Origin: Helicobacter_D ganmani
GTDB lineage: Bacteria; Campylobacterota; Campylobacteria; Campylobacterales; Helicobacteraceae
DNA length: 64,000 bases
Assembly (NCBI RefSeq): GCF_965138225.1
Contig: NZ_CBCSAX010000007.1
Reading direction: 5' to 3' (one strand)
The position numbers and the translations under genes are program-made. Below, piece after piece: positions 35,222-44,018 of this stretch (positions are counted from its first letter, which is position 1; the number at the start of each line of letters is the position of its first letter). The notes under the pieces were generated by a model. The model had not been told where the DNA came from and did no database searches. It saw nothing but the letters and a program-made list of their open reading frames with translations.

Positions 35222-35758
35222 TTAGCGGGATTTAATCACACCAACAATTGCTACATCATCGCGTTCAACAATTTTTACTCCTTCAAATGTTGGCAAATCT
35301 CTTACAAGAACAACATCTCCTACATCTAAATCTGTTACATTGATTTCATAATTTTTTGGTAGGTTTTCAGGTTTGGATTTGACTTTGATACGTTTTTTAG
35401 ACATCATCAAAACACCTTTATTTTTGAGACCTTTTGGAGTTCCAACCGTGCGAACTTTAACAGAATATTTTGCCTCAACTCCTTGTTGTGCAAGCATTAA
35501 ATCCACATGGATAATTTCGCTTGTAATAGGGTCTTTTTGATATTCTTGAATTACGACAGAATATTTTTGTGCGCCAACTTCTACTTCAAAAATTAAATCT
35601 GTTTTGCTTTTTATTTCACGAATAAAAGCATTGCGTTTAAAAGCACAATGGATATTTTCTTTGCCTTTTCCATAGATATTGGCAATTAGATAACCATTTT
35701 TTCTTAAAGCCTTGACATCAGACTTAGAAATACTCTCTCTAATTATTCCACTTAACAT
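35222..35758 (-). CDS. rplY: RplY, 50S ribosomal protein bL25 (Ctc form)
   Basis: bL25 binds 5S rRNA in the large ribosomal subunit. The 178-residue product is the longer CTC form: an N-terminal 5S-binding domain (LRKNGYLIANIYGKGKENIH) followed by a C-terminal beta domain (VKVRTVGTPKGLKNKGVLMM, DVGDVVLVRDL). It has its own promoter with TATAAT on the minus strand at 35790-35795 and a good AAGGAT ribosome-binding site. It leads the rplY-pth-permease operon. Confidence 0.95.
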   Translation of the reverse strand: MLSGIIRESISKSDVKALRKNGYLIANIYGKGKENIHCAFKRNAFIREIKSKTDLIFEVEVGAQKYSVVIQEYQKDPITSEIIHVDLMLAQQGVEAKYSVKVRTVGTPKGLKNKGVLMMSKKRIKVKSKPENLPKNYEINVTDLDVGDVVLVRDLPTFEGVKIVERDDVAIVGVIKSR

Positions 35759-35789
35759 TGTGTATCCTTAAAATTAAAATAAGCCTGCC

Positions 35790-35795
35790 ATTATA
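35790..35795 (-). promoter_or_regulatory. -10 box of the rplY-pth operon
   Basis: CGCTATAATGG on the minus strand contains a perfect TATAAT 31 nt before the rplY ATG, in the gap after the tal stop. Confidence 0.6.
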
Positions 35796-35822
35796 GCGGA
35801 TTTTTTTAAAACTTGATTTAAA

Positions 35823-36827
35823 TTATTCCAAACTTGCTAAAATCTTTCCAAAAGCGACTTTAAAATCCTCCAAGCCCTGCTCCAATAGTTCTTTACTGAC
35901 TTTATTTAAATCCACTCCCGCTTCTTTCACACTCGCAAAAAATTCTTCTAATTCGTCCATATCTGGCAAATAGGCTTCCTCTACATCTCCTAATTCCATA
36001 AAAGCATTTAAGGCAGTCAGTGGTGCGGTATTCACTGCATAGGGGTGATAGAGCTCCTTGATATAATACACAGGCTCTAAGTCTTCGCCTTTGACGCCTG
36101 TGCTAGCAAAAAGTGCCCGCACGCCAGAGAGAGAATAACTATTAAGGATATGATATAAATATTGCGCATTTTTAATCCCCAAAGTTGCATTTGGGATTCC
36201 TTTTTCTTGTAGGATAGAATCACATTTGCGGTCAAAACGTGAAACAAAAATACTTACAACTGCGCGAGGAAAGTCTTTTAATTCTTTCTTGCTTGTTTGC
36301 TTAAGCTGTTCGTAACCCTTTTTAAATGCCTCCATACAACCTACTACTTGTTCTTTGTTGAAAACCAAAGTTGCATTGACGGAGATTCCTTGAGCAATGA
36401 GTTCTCCCATCGCTCCAAAGCCTGCTTTTGTAGCTGGAATCTTAATCATCACATTAGGATAACCAATATCATTAAACAAGCGCACACCCTCTTCAATCGT
36501 TGCTTTTGCATCTTCACACAGATTAGGATCTACCTCAATGCTAATATAACCATCATTGGGATTTGCATCGTAAAGTGGCTTAAGTAACTCTGCGGCGCGT
36601 TGAATATCTGTTTTGGCAAGTGCTTCATAAATTTCTTTTGGGCTTTTGCCTTTCAAAGAATCTTTTTGCGCTTGATAACTTTCGCTTAAAAAAGCTTGTT
36701 GGAAAATAGTCGGGTTACTTGTCGCACCCTCTATCAAATCGCCCTCAATCATTTTAATAAAGTCATTTTCCAAAAAATCTCTTTCTATAAAATCACACCA
36801 AAGTGAAAGCAATGCACTTTCTTGCAT
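35823..36827 (-). CDS. tal: Tal, transaldolase
   Basis: Transaldolase moves a dihydroxyacetone unit between sugar phosphates in the non-oxidative pentose phosphate pathway. The 334-residue product contains the N-terminal GATSNPTIFQQAFL and the Schiff-base lysine in NVMIKIPATKAGFGAM. It also has GISVNATLVFN and RAVVSIFVSRFDRKCD, as in the long transaldolases of Helicobacter and actinobacteria. It follows serB with 10 nt between and precedes rplY, as in H. pylori. Confidence 0.95.
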   Translation of the reverse strand: MQESALLSLWCDFIERDFLENDFIKMIEGDLIEGATSNPTIFQQAFLSESYQAQKDSLKGKSPKEIYEALAKTDIQRAAELLKPLYDANPNDGYISIEVDPNLCEDAKATIEEGVRLFNDIGYPNVMIKIPATKAGFGAMGELIAQGISVNATLVFNKEQVVGCMEAFKKGYEQLKQTSKKELKDFPRAVVSIFVSRFDRKCDSILQEKGIPNATLGIKNAQYLYHILNSYSLSGVRALFASTGVKGEDLEPVYYIKELYHPYAVNTAPLTALNAFMELGDVEEAYLPDMDELEEFFASVKEAGVDLNKVSKELLEQGLEDFKVAFGKILASLE

Positions 36828-36837
36828 ATTATCCTCC

Positions 36838-37461
36838 TTAATCTAAATATGTTTTGATAAGCATTAAATCTTTTTTATCAATAATGATATTTGCAGCCTC
36901 TTGCAAAACTATGTTTGCGCAAAATGCTACTTTTTTACTAGCATATTTGAACATAGAAATATCATTTGCGCCATCACCAATTACTATCGTTGTTTCGTAA
37001 GTCGCATTCAATAAGATTTGCAATTTTTCAAGTATGCGCCCTTTAGAATACGCAAACATCATTTCTCCGCCTACTTCTCCTGTCAATATATTATTTTTAC
37101 GATGCAAAATATTGCTAAAATGCATATCATAACCTAATGCTTTCTGCCCTGCACTCACTGCTTCATCAAATCCACCGCTAAAAACCACAATTTTATAATC
37201 ACGTGTTTTTAATTCTGCAATTAATTCTTTCGCGCCCGGATTATAGCGCAAATGATTGCACACGGCATAAACCTTTTCTAAAGGCATACCCTTTAAAGTC
37301 GCTACACGTTTTTTTAAGCTATCATAAAAATCTAATTGACCCGCCATTGCTTCTTTTGTGATTTTACTTACTTCCGCTTCGCTATTGTTAGCACGTGCTA
37401 ACAAATCAATTGTTTCGCCGTCCATTAAAGTGGAATCAAAATCAAACACTGCAAGTTTCAA
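36838..37461 (-). CDS. serB: SerB, phosphoserine phosphatase
   Basis: SerB removes phosphate from O-phosphoserine, the last step of serine synthesis. The 207-residue HAD-family product has motif I FDFDSTLMDGET with the nucleophilic aspartate, motif II VVFSGGFDEAV, and the motif III/IV region TIVIGDGANDISMFKYA. The N-terminal ACT domain of the E. coli enzyme is absent, as is usual in this group. A TATAAT box lies on the minus strand at 37490-37495. Confidence 0.95.
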   Translation of the reverse strand: MKLAVFDFDSTLMDGETIDLLARANNSEAEVSKITKEAMAGQLDFYDSLKKRVATLKGMPLEKVYAVCNHLRYNPGAKELIAELKTRDYKIVVFSGGFDEAVSAGQKALGYDMHFSNILHRKNNILTGEVGGEMMFAYSKGRILEKLQILLNATYETTIVIGDGANDISMFKYASKKVAFCANIVLQEAANIIIDKKDLMLIKTYLD

Positions 37462-37489
37462 ACCAATCCTTAATTTTAAAATAATAACT

Positions 37490-37495
37490 ATTATA
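37490..37495 (-). promoter_or_regulatory. -10 box of serB
   Basis: TTGTATAATAG on the minus strand includes TATAAT 28 nt before the serB start, in the 130-bp gap after ppsA. Confidence 0.55.
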
Positions 37496-37561
37496 CAACG
37501 TCAAAAATATAAAAGTATTTCAAAAACGAAGTTTAATTTATTTTTTTAGGTTTTTTAAAGC

Positions 37562-37584
37562 AAGTAGAGCTTAAAGCTCTACTT
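37562..37584 (-). terminator. hairpin after ppsA
   Basis: A 9-bp stem (AAGTAGAGC with GCTCTACTT) and 5-nt loop lies just after the ppsA stop. The following minus-strand sequence (GCTTTAAAA) is not a clean T run, so termination strength is uncertain. Confidence 0.5.
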
Positions 37585-37591
37585 TTAGCCT

Positions 37592-40015
37592 TTAAGAGAT
37601 TCCGAGTTTCTTTTCAAGCTGAACAATTCTGTCCCAAGTTTCAATCATAGAATCAGGATTAAGAGAAATAGAAGTAATGCCATTTTCTACTAAAAATTCT
37701 GCAATTTCCGGATAATCGCTCGGGGCTTGTCCGCAGATACCGCAGTATTTATTGTGTTTTTTACAAGATTCAATTGCCATTTTAAACATTTTTAATAATG
37801 CTGGATTGCGTTCATCAAAAATATGGCTCACTAACTCACCATCTCTATCCACTCCTAAAGTAAGTTGTGTTAAGTCGTTAGAACCGATAGAGAATCCATC
37901 AAAGAGCTGCAAAAACTCGTCCGCTAAAACCACATTGACAGGCAATTCACACATCACATAAATCTCCAAACCATTTTCCCCTTGCACCAAGCCATTTTTG
38001 CGCATAATATCAAGCACTCTGCGCCCTTCTTCAGGTGTTCTTAGGAATGGAATCATAATTTTCATATTAGAAAATCCCATTTCATTTCGCGCCATAGCAA
38101 GTGCTTCGCATTCCCATTCAAACGCTTGTCGGTATTGTTCAGAATAATAGCGACTTGCTCCACGATAACCAATCATTGGATTCTCTTCGTTAGGCTCATA
38201 ATCTTTTCCACCCACCATACGACAATATTCGTTGGACTTAAAGTCGCTTGTGCGCACAATGACGGGTTTTGGATAAAATGCAGAAGCAATCATTCCAACG
38301 CCCTCTGCAATCTTTTTAACAAAAAAGTCTTTTGGATTTGCATAGCCTGACATAATTTCTCTTACGCTTTCTACGCCATCAAATTCTTTATTGCCATTAT
38401 GCAAGTCAATCAATGCCAAAGGGTGTGCTTTGATGTAATTGTTAATAATAAATTCCATTCTAGCAAGCCCTACACCATTGTTTGGAATCATAGAAAATGA
38501 AAAAGCTTTTTCAGGATTCCCGATATTCATATAGATTTTAGTTTTTGGTTGCTCTAATGTGCTTAAGTCAATTTTTTCTACTTCATACTCATACACGCCA
38601 TTATACACAAAGCCATCTTCACCTTCTGCACAAGAGACGGTAACTTCCATACCTGTTTCTAACTTTTCTGTTGCACCCACTGCCCCAACAATTGCTGGCA
38701 CACCAATTTCGCGTGCGACAATCGCAGCGTGGCAAGTGCGCCCCCCGCGATTCGTAATTACTGCTGCCGCTTTTTTCATTGCGGGTTCCCAATCGGGGTC
38801 TGTATTATCGGTTACAAGAATCTCTCCTTGTTTTAATTCGCCCATATTAGAGATATTATCAATCACGCGAATTTTTCCGATTCCAATCTTGCCGCCTACT
38901 GCTTTACCAGTTAGCAGAATCTCTTTGTCGCCTTTATCTTTAAGGAAATATTTTTCAAAAGTATTACTTTGTTTTTTCATCTTTTGGCTTTGCACAGTTT
39001 CGGGACGTGCTTGCACGATGAAAATTTCTCCGCTATTTCCATCTTTTGCCCATTCCATATCCATTGGACGATATTCACCTGCTTCCTTAGAATAATGTCT
39101 CTCAATCAACATTGCATACCGCGCTAGAGTCAGCACTTCATCATCTTCTAGCGAGAAGCTTTTAAGCTCTTCTTCAGTGGTTTCAATGTTTTTGGTTGGA
39201 TGTTTTGCGCCTGGGGCTGCATACACCATTTTAATATTTTTAAATCCTAACTGACGCTTTAGAATCGGTCGTTTTCCTAGCTCCAAAGAAGGCTTGAAGA
39301 CATAAAATTCGTCAGGATTCACGGTTCCACCCACAACATTTTCTCCAAGCCCCCAACTAGAAGTGATGAAAACTGCGTCTTTAAAGCCTGTTTCTGTATC
39401 AATACTAAACATAACACCGGAGCTTCCTTTATCTGAACGCACCATTTTTTGCACTCCGACAGAAAGGGCAACTTTAAAATGGTCAAATCCTCTTGAAGCA
39501 CGATAACTCACAGCTCTATCTGTGAAAAGCGAAGCGAAGCAAGATTTTACATAATGGATTAATTCCGTTTGACCTTGCACGCTCAAATAAGTGTCTTGTT
39601 GTCCTGCAAAACTCGCATCGGGCAAATCCTCCGCGGTTGCAGAGCTTCTAACTGCCACATCAGCCTCTTCCATTTTGTATTCTTCGCTCAAGATTTTATA
39701 GGCTTCTAAAATCTCTTTGCGTAAATCTTCTGGCAATGGTGTGCCAAAAATCATATCGCGAATTTTTTTGGAGCGAACATTTAATACATCAATTTCTGTT
39801 ACATCAATCCCATCAAGCAATTCTTTGATTTTCTCTCGAATCCCTGCACTATCTAGCAAATACCAATATGCCTCACTTGTAATCGCAAAACCATTAGGAA
39901 CTTTGATTCCCATTGGCACAAGCTCTTGAAACATCTCTCCGATACTTGCATTTTTTCCCCCAACAATAGGGACATCTTTGTTGTTTAGCTCTTTGAAAAA
40001 CTTGATGTATTTCAT
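37592..40015 (-). CDS. ppsA: PpsA, phosphoenolpyruvate synthase
   Basis: PEP synthase converts pyruvate and ATP to phosphoenolpyruvate, AMP and phosphate, which starts gluconeogenesis from pyruvate. The 807-residue product has an N-terminal ATP-grasp-like nucleotide domain (GGKNASIGEM, VAVRSSATAEDLPDASFAGQ). The swivelling phosphohistidine domain carries GGRTCHAAIVARE, and the C-terminal TIM barrel contains IGYRGASRY and CGICGQAPSDYPE. Length is normal. The gene is monocistronic, divergent from purL and followed by a hairpin. Confidence 0.96.
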   Translation of the reverse strand: MKYIKFFKELNNKDVPIVGGKNASIGEMFQELVPMGIKVPNGFAITSEAYWYLLDSAGIREKIKELLDGIDVTEIDVLNVRSKKIRDMIFGTPLPEDLRKEILEAYKILSEEYKMEEADVAVRSSATAEDLPDASFAGQQDTYLSVQGQTELIHYVKSCFASLFTDRAVSYRASRGFDHFKVALSVGVQKMVRSDKGSSGVMFSIDTETGFKDAVFITSSWGLGENVVGGTVNPDEFYVFKPSLELGKRPILKRQLGFKNIKMVYAAPGAKHPTKNIETTEEELKSFSLEDDEVLTLARYAMLIERHYSKEAGEYRPMDMEWAKDGNSGEIFIVQARPETVQSQKMKKQSNTFEKYFLKDKGDKEILLTGKAVGGKIGIGKIRVIDNISNMGELKQGEILVTDNTDPDWEPAMKKAAAVITNRGGRTCHAAIVAREIGVPAIVGAVGATEKLETGMEVTVSCAEGEDGFVYNGVYEYEVEKIDLSTLEQPKTKIYMNIGNPEKAFSFSMIPNNGVGLARMEFIINNYIKAHPLALIDLHNGNKEFDGVESVREIMSGYANPKDFFVKKIAEGVGMIASAFYPKPVIVRTSDFKSNEYCRMVGGKDYEPNEENPMIGYRGASRYYSEQYRQAFEWECEALAMARNEMGFSNMKIMIPFLRTPEEGRRVLDIMRKNGLVQGENGLEIYVMCELPVNVVLADEFLQLFDGFSIGSNDLTQLTLGVDRDGELVSHIFDERNPALLKMFKMAIESCKKHNKYCGICGQAPSDYPEIAEFLVENGITSISLNPDSMIETWDRIVQLEKKLGIS

Positions 40016-40205
40016 CTTAGATTTCTCCTTAAAATTCCTGCTGAAAAATTGTTTTAAAAATAAAACGCGAATATTTTACTGAATTTAACTTTATCTCAAT
40101 CTTAGTTTATCTATACTTTATGCGTCATTTGATAAACTTTCATTGATTTTGCAAATTTTACACACCAAAGACACAAAATTGCATTTTTTTATTGTAAGGA
40201 ACAAA

Positions 40206-42416
40206 ATGGAAAACCTATCCCAAGTCTTGAAGCAACATAAATTAACACAAGAGGATTATCATAAAATTTTAAGTATCTTAGGACGAGAACCTAATCTTGT
40301 AGAACTTGGTATCTTTTCGGCTATGTGGAGCGAACATTGTAGCTATAAATCTAGTAAAATTTATCTTAATGGCTTTCCTACACGCGCTCCTTGGGTTCTT
40401 CAAGGACCAGGAGAAAACGCTGGTGTCATTGATATTGGAGGAGGATATGGAGCAGTCTTTAAAATGGAATCTCACAACCACCCAAGCTTCATTGAACCCT
40501 ATGCGGGAGCTGCAACGGGCGTAGGTGGAATTATGCGTGATATTTTTACAATGGGTGCTAGAGTCGTTGCGAGCTTAAACTCCATTCGCTTCGGCGATAT
40601 TACCAAGAAAGATTCCATAGGCGCGAAGCACCGCTATTTGTTGCGTGGCGTTGTCGCTGGAATCGGAGGTTATGGAAATTGTATGGGTGTGCCAACTATT
40701 GGCGGGGAGATGAGTTTTGAACCTAGTTATGAAGGAAATATCCTTGTCAATGCCTTTTCTCTTGGAATTGTTAAAAATGATGAAATATTTTATGGTAAAG
40801 CAGAAGGAATCGGAAACCCTGTGATTTATGTTGGCTCTAAAACAGGACGCGATGGCTTGGGCGGGGCGGTAATGAGTAGTGATTCTTTCAGTGAGGATTC
40901 TAAATCCTTGCGCCCAACGGTGCAAGTGGGCGACCCTTTTACTGAAAAGTTGCTTTTGGAAGCTTGTTTGGAGCTTTTTAAACAAGATTTAATTGTTGGA
41001 ATCCAAGATATGGGAGCAGCAGGACTTACAAGCTCTAGCTTTGAAATGGCAGGACGCAGTGGAAGCGGAATGGTAATGCACTTAGATAAAGTGCCTATGC
41101 GAGAAGAGGGAATGACGCCTTATGAGCTAATGCTTAGTGAATCTCAAGAGCGTATGCTAATCTGTGCCAAAAAAGGCTGTGAAGCAAGAATTATAGAAAT
41201 TTTTTCCAAATGGGAATTAGATTGTGCAATTATCGGTGAAGTAACTAATAGCGGCAAAATGGAACTCTTTTGGTATAACGAAAAATGCGCAGAGATTCCT
41301 ATTGCTCCTTTGAGTGAAAAAGCACCTGTGCTAGAAAGACCCGTGAGCAAAAATCCGCATTATTTGGATTCTATCGTATCTTTAGATGAGAAAAGCTTGC
41401 GCACACAGGAATCTCAAAAAGTTTTTGAATCTCTGCTTAAAAGCCCAGAAATCTGCGACAAAGCTTGGGTTTATACACAATATGATTCTACCGTGCAAAC
41501 CAATACAATTATTCCTAGTGGAGCGGGCGGTGCAAGCGTAATTCGCGTCAAGGAAAATGGCAAAGGTTTAGGAATGAGTGTAGCGTGCCAAAGCCGATTA
41601 TGCTATCTTAATCCAAGAGAGGGAGCAAAGCAAGCTGTGGCAAAAGTTGGACGTGATATTTCCTTGCGTGGCGGGCGTGCTTTGGCAATCACGGATTGCT
41701 TGAACTTTGGCAGCCCAGAGAATCCAGAAGTAATGTGGCAATTTAAAGAATCTTGCGAGGGCATTAAAGAGGCTTGTAAAACCCTCAATACACCTGTTGT
41801 TAGCGGTAATGTCAGCCTTTATAATCAAACCAACGGCAAAGATATTTATCCTACACCAAGTATTGCGGGAGTGGGCGTAATTGACGCGGTGAATAATGTC
41901 CTTTCTTCACATTTCAAAGAAACCGGATTAGAAATCTATCGTCTTGCCTCGCAAGGAATCCAGCCAAAATTTGGCGCAAGCTTGGTTGCAAAATATTTTG
42001 GTAATTCTTTCAAAGGCGAGATTGCAAAAATCAATTTGCAAGATGAGCTTTTCCTATGGAATTTCCTCAATGTTGCCAATGAATATGGATTGCTTAAAGC
42101 AGCAGTGGATATTTATCAAGGAGGTCTAGCATTAGCATTAACAAAAGCTTGCATAAGAGGAAATATCGGTGTTACAACCACAAAAAAGCTTAGCTTTGAC
42201 GAGCTTTTTGGCGAAGCACCGACACAGATTTTGCTTGCCATAGAATCGCAAAATCTTGAAAGGGTTATTTCTTTGCTTAAAAATTCAAACTTGAGTTTAA
42301 CCAAAGTCGCAATACTTGGTGGAGAAACACTCCAGATTGGCGACATTACAATGCCACTCCATAATGCAAATCAAATTTTTTATCAACAATTCCAAAATAT
42401 TATTGAAACGCTTTAA
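40206..42416 (+). CDS. purL: PurL, phosphoribosylformylglycinamidine synthase II
   Basis: PurL is the synthetase subunit that turns FGAR into FGAM in purine synthesis, working with PurQ and PurS. The 736-residue product is the small form without a fused glutaminase domain. It has LGIFSAMWSEHCSYKSSKIY, GAATGVGGIMRDIFTMGARV, GIQDMGAAGLTSSSFEMAG and ITDCLNFGSPENPEVMWQF. I chose the ATG at 40206 with AAGGA upstream instead of the frame opening at 40143. PurQ and PurS are not in the window. A strong hairpin follows the stop. Confidence 0.96.
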   Translation: MENLSQVLKQHKLTQEDYHKILSILGREPNLVELGIFSAMWSEHCSYKSSKIYLNGFPTRAPWVLQGPGENAGVIDIGGGYGAVFKMESHNHPSFIEPYAGAATGVGGIMRDIFTMGARVVASLNSIRFGDITKKDSIGAKHRYLLRGVVAGIGGYGNCMGVPTIGGEMSFEPSYEGNILVNAFSLGIVKNDEIFYGKAEGIGNPVIYVGSKTGRDGLGGAVMSSDSFSEDSKSLRPTVQVGDPFTEKLLLEACLELFKQDLIVGIQDMGAAGLTSSSFEMAGRSGSGMVMHLDKVPMREEGMTPYELMLSESQERMLICAKKGCEARIIEIFSKWELDCAIIGEVTNSGKMELFWYNEKCAEIPIAPLSEKAPVLERPVSKNPHYLDSIVSLDEKSLRTQESQKVFESLLKSPEICDKAWVYTQYDSTVQTNTIIPSGAGGASVIRVKENGKGLGMSVACQSRLCYLNPREGAKQAVAKVGRDISLRGGRALAITDCLNFGSPENPEVMWQFKESCEGIKEACKTLNTPVVSGNVSLYNQTNGKDIYPTPSIAGVGVIDAVNNVLSSHFKETGLEIYRLASQGIQPKFGASLVAKYFGNSFKGEIAKINLQDELFLWNFLNVANEYGLLKAAVDIYQGGLALALTKACIRGNIGVTTTKKLSFDELFGEAPTQILLAIESQNLERVISLLKNSNLSLTKVAILGGETLQIGDITMPLHNANQIFYQQFQNIIETL

Positions 42417-42891
42417 TTCTTATTTTAAGATTCCATTATGGAATCTTAAAATTTTCTTTAAAGTCCTATTTCTCTTATTTCCCTTATTGTCTTGCGCACA
42501 AGATTCTAAAAGTTCGTTGATACAGCCTAATTTTATGAATTTTGACCAATTTTATACTCAAGTGCATGAGCAAACATTAGAGCGAAATTTCGTGCGATTT
42601 CGTCATCGTATCGTCGTCAGTCGTGAGGGCTATCATTTGTTATCTCCCAAAGAAAAGGAGGCATTAAACCGACTTCACGCACTTGTATTGGTATTTAGCA
42701 AGATTTCTTGGTTTATTTATTTTAATGAACAAAGCGGAGTTGGAATCTCCACCACTGCAAATAGTCATTTACAATTTGATATTCGTTATTATGAAACCTT
42801 GCGTGATATTGGGATTAATGGAGACATCAAAGCAATGTGTGTCCTCCCCTATTTTGACAAATGTATTTTGCTAGGATTTAAGATGTTTTGA
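42403..42891 (+). CDS. predicted lipoprotein next to the CRISPR array
   Basis: This is an unrecognised protein of about 162 residues with a lipoprotein signal (FFKVLFLLFPLLSCAQDSK; lipobox LLSC). Its mature part is rich in aromatic residues (NFDQFYTQVHEQTLERNFV, ISWFIYFNEQSGVGISTT). The start is uncertain: a TTG at 42403 gives a signal peptide of normal length, while an ATG at 42364 lies deeper in purL. Both overlap purL. A strong hairpin (42423-42451) falls inside the signal-peptide codons. The TGA stop lies within the degenerate first CRISPR repeat. Confidence 0.55.
   Translation: MKRFNSYFKIPLWNLKIFFKVLFLLFPLLSCAQDSKSSLIQPNFMNFDQFYTQVHEQTLERNFVRFRHRIVVSREGYHLLSPKEKEALNRLHALVLVFSKISWFIYFNEQSGVGISTTANSHLQFDIRYYETLRDIGINGDIKAMCVLPYFDKCILLGFKMF
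42423..42451 (+). terminator. hairpin terminator after purL
   Basis: A perfect 13-bp stem (TTTTAAGATTCCA with TGGAATCTTAAAA) and 3-nt loop follows the purL stop by 6 nt and is trailed by ATTTTCTTT. It looks like the purL terminator although it lies inside the lipoprotein reading frame, so it may act as an attenuator. Confidence 0.6.
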
Positions 42892-43772
42892 TTTCTTAAA
42901 TTCTTTTATGGTAAAATTTCCTCTTACGAAGTCAGCTCAAGATGGGGTTTTAGCCGCTTTCTAAATTCTTTTATGGTAAAATCACCTTTAATATGGGTGT
43001 GCAAATTCCAACGTTTTAGCCGCTTTCTAAATTCTTTTATGGTAAAATGAATCTTACGAATTTGCATTGGCAGCTATTGTTTTAGCCGCTTTCTAAATTC
43101 TTTTATGGTAAAATTTGGACGATACGCTTTAACTATATTTTTGAGTTTTAGCCGCTTTCTAAATTCTTTTATGGTAAAATTTTGGTTATTCCGACAGATA
43201 TCAAGAATATGTTTTAGCCGCTTTCTAAATTCTTTTATGGTAAAATTGAATCGCGAGGCTTAATGCCAAATTCGCGGTTTTAGCCGCTTTCTAAATTCTT
43301 TTATGGTAAAATATTCTCAGGAATGAACTGCGGGGAGTAAGTGTTTTAGCCGCTTTCTAAATTCTTTTATGGTAAAATGTTAGCGATGACGAGGTTGAAG
43401 CACTAGAGGTTTTAGCCGCTTTCTAAATTCTTTTATGGTAAAATTGAGGAATGTAAATACTCCTCTACAAATACGTTTTAGCCGCTTTCTAAATTCTTTT
43501 ATGGTAAAATTTCCGCTTGGGTTGTTTAATTCCATTGCCGTTTTAGCCGCTTTCTAAATTCTTTTATGGTAAAATACTATTTTTCTTATGACGACCACTT
43601 AAAGGTTTTAGCCGCTTTCTAAATTCTTTTATGGTAAAATTGAAACGTCATCAACAGAAGCATCGTCAGAGTTTTAGCCGCTTTCTAAATTCTTTTATGG
43701 TAAAATAGATATTAAGGAGAAAATATGCCATTAGATGTTTTAGCCGCTTTCTAAATTCTTTTATGGTAAAAT
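42885..43772 (+). CRISPR. type II-C CRISPR array, 13 full repeats plus one degenerate, 13 spacers
   Basis: The array has a 36-bp repeat that starts GTTTTAGCCGC and ends ATGGTAAAAT, closely matching the Campylobacter jejuni type II-C repeat. Thirteen copies appear identical; they start at 42947, 43013, 43079, 43145, 43211, 43277, 43343, 43409, 43475, 43540, 43605, 43671 and 43737. A 33-bp degenerate copy (42885-42917) opens the array. Spacers are 30 nt, except three of 29 nt (at 42918, 43511 and 43576). With the repeat read on the plus strand the crRNA has spacer then GUUUUAG, so the array is transcribed rightwards. Each repeat ends in an extended -10 (TGGTAAAAT), fitting promoters within repeats. 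Confidence 0.98.
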
Positions 43773-43862
43773 ACATTGCTTGAAAGGCTCTATTTTACAA
43801 TGTTTGAAAGATTTTGAATGTCCAAAATATCTTAAAAAGGGGTATTTTAAGAAAACTTAGGA

Positions 43863-43868
43863 TACAAT
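43863..43868 (+). promoter_or_regulatory. tracrRNA promoter -10 box
   Basis: GGATACAATCC contains TACAAT at 43863-43868, about 10 nt before the anti-repeat, which places the transcript start near 43874. Confidence 0.6.
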
Positions 43869-43873
43869 CCTTT

Positions 43874-43968
43874 CAAAGAATTTAAAAAGCGGCTAAAATA
43901 AGGAGTTTTCGGTCTCCGCAGGGTTACAATCCCTTTAAAACCGAGTTATCTTATTGATACCTCCTTTT
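43874..43968 (+). ncRNA. tracrRNA of the type II-C system
   Basis: The segment 43878-43899 is an anti-repeat: it is complementary to the first 22 nt of the CRISPR repeat with few mismatches (GAATTTAAAAAGCGGCTAAA). It is followed by a hairpin GGAG(902-905)/CTCC(914-917) and a second stem AGGG/CCCT closing the loop TTACAAT, with AAAACCGA after it. This order is that of C. jejuni tracrRNA. TCGG (43909-43912) can pair with CCGA (43941-43944) as a pseudoknot. A weak terminal hairpin and CCTTTT end it near 43968. The 3' end is approximate. The gene lies between the array and cas2. Confidence 0.9.
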
Positions 43969-44018
43969 AACAAATCTTTTTAAGAATCTAAGCATTTATA
44001 GAATCTCTATCCTTTAAC

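Noticed and set aside
38559..39095. 178-residue plus-strand frame opposite ppsA
   Set aside because: Antisense shadow of a conserved gene, with no ribosome-binding site.
40016..40205. Possible small gene or RNA between ppsA and purL
   Set aside because: The gap is AT-rich and fits two divergent promoters; no frame or stable stem stands out.
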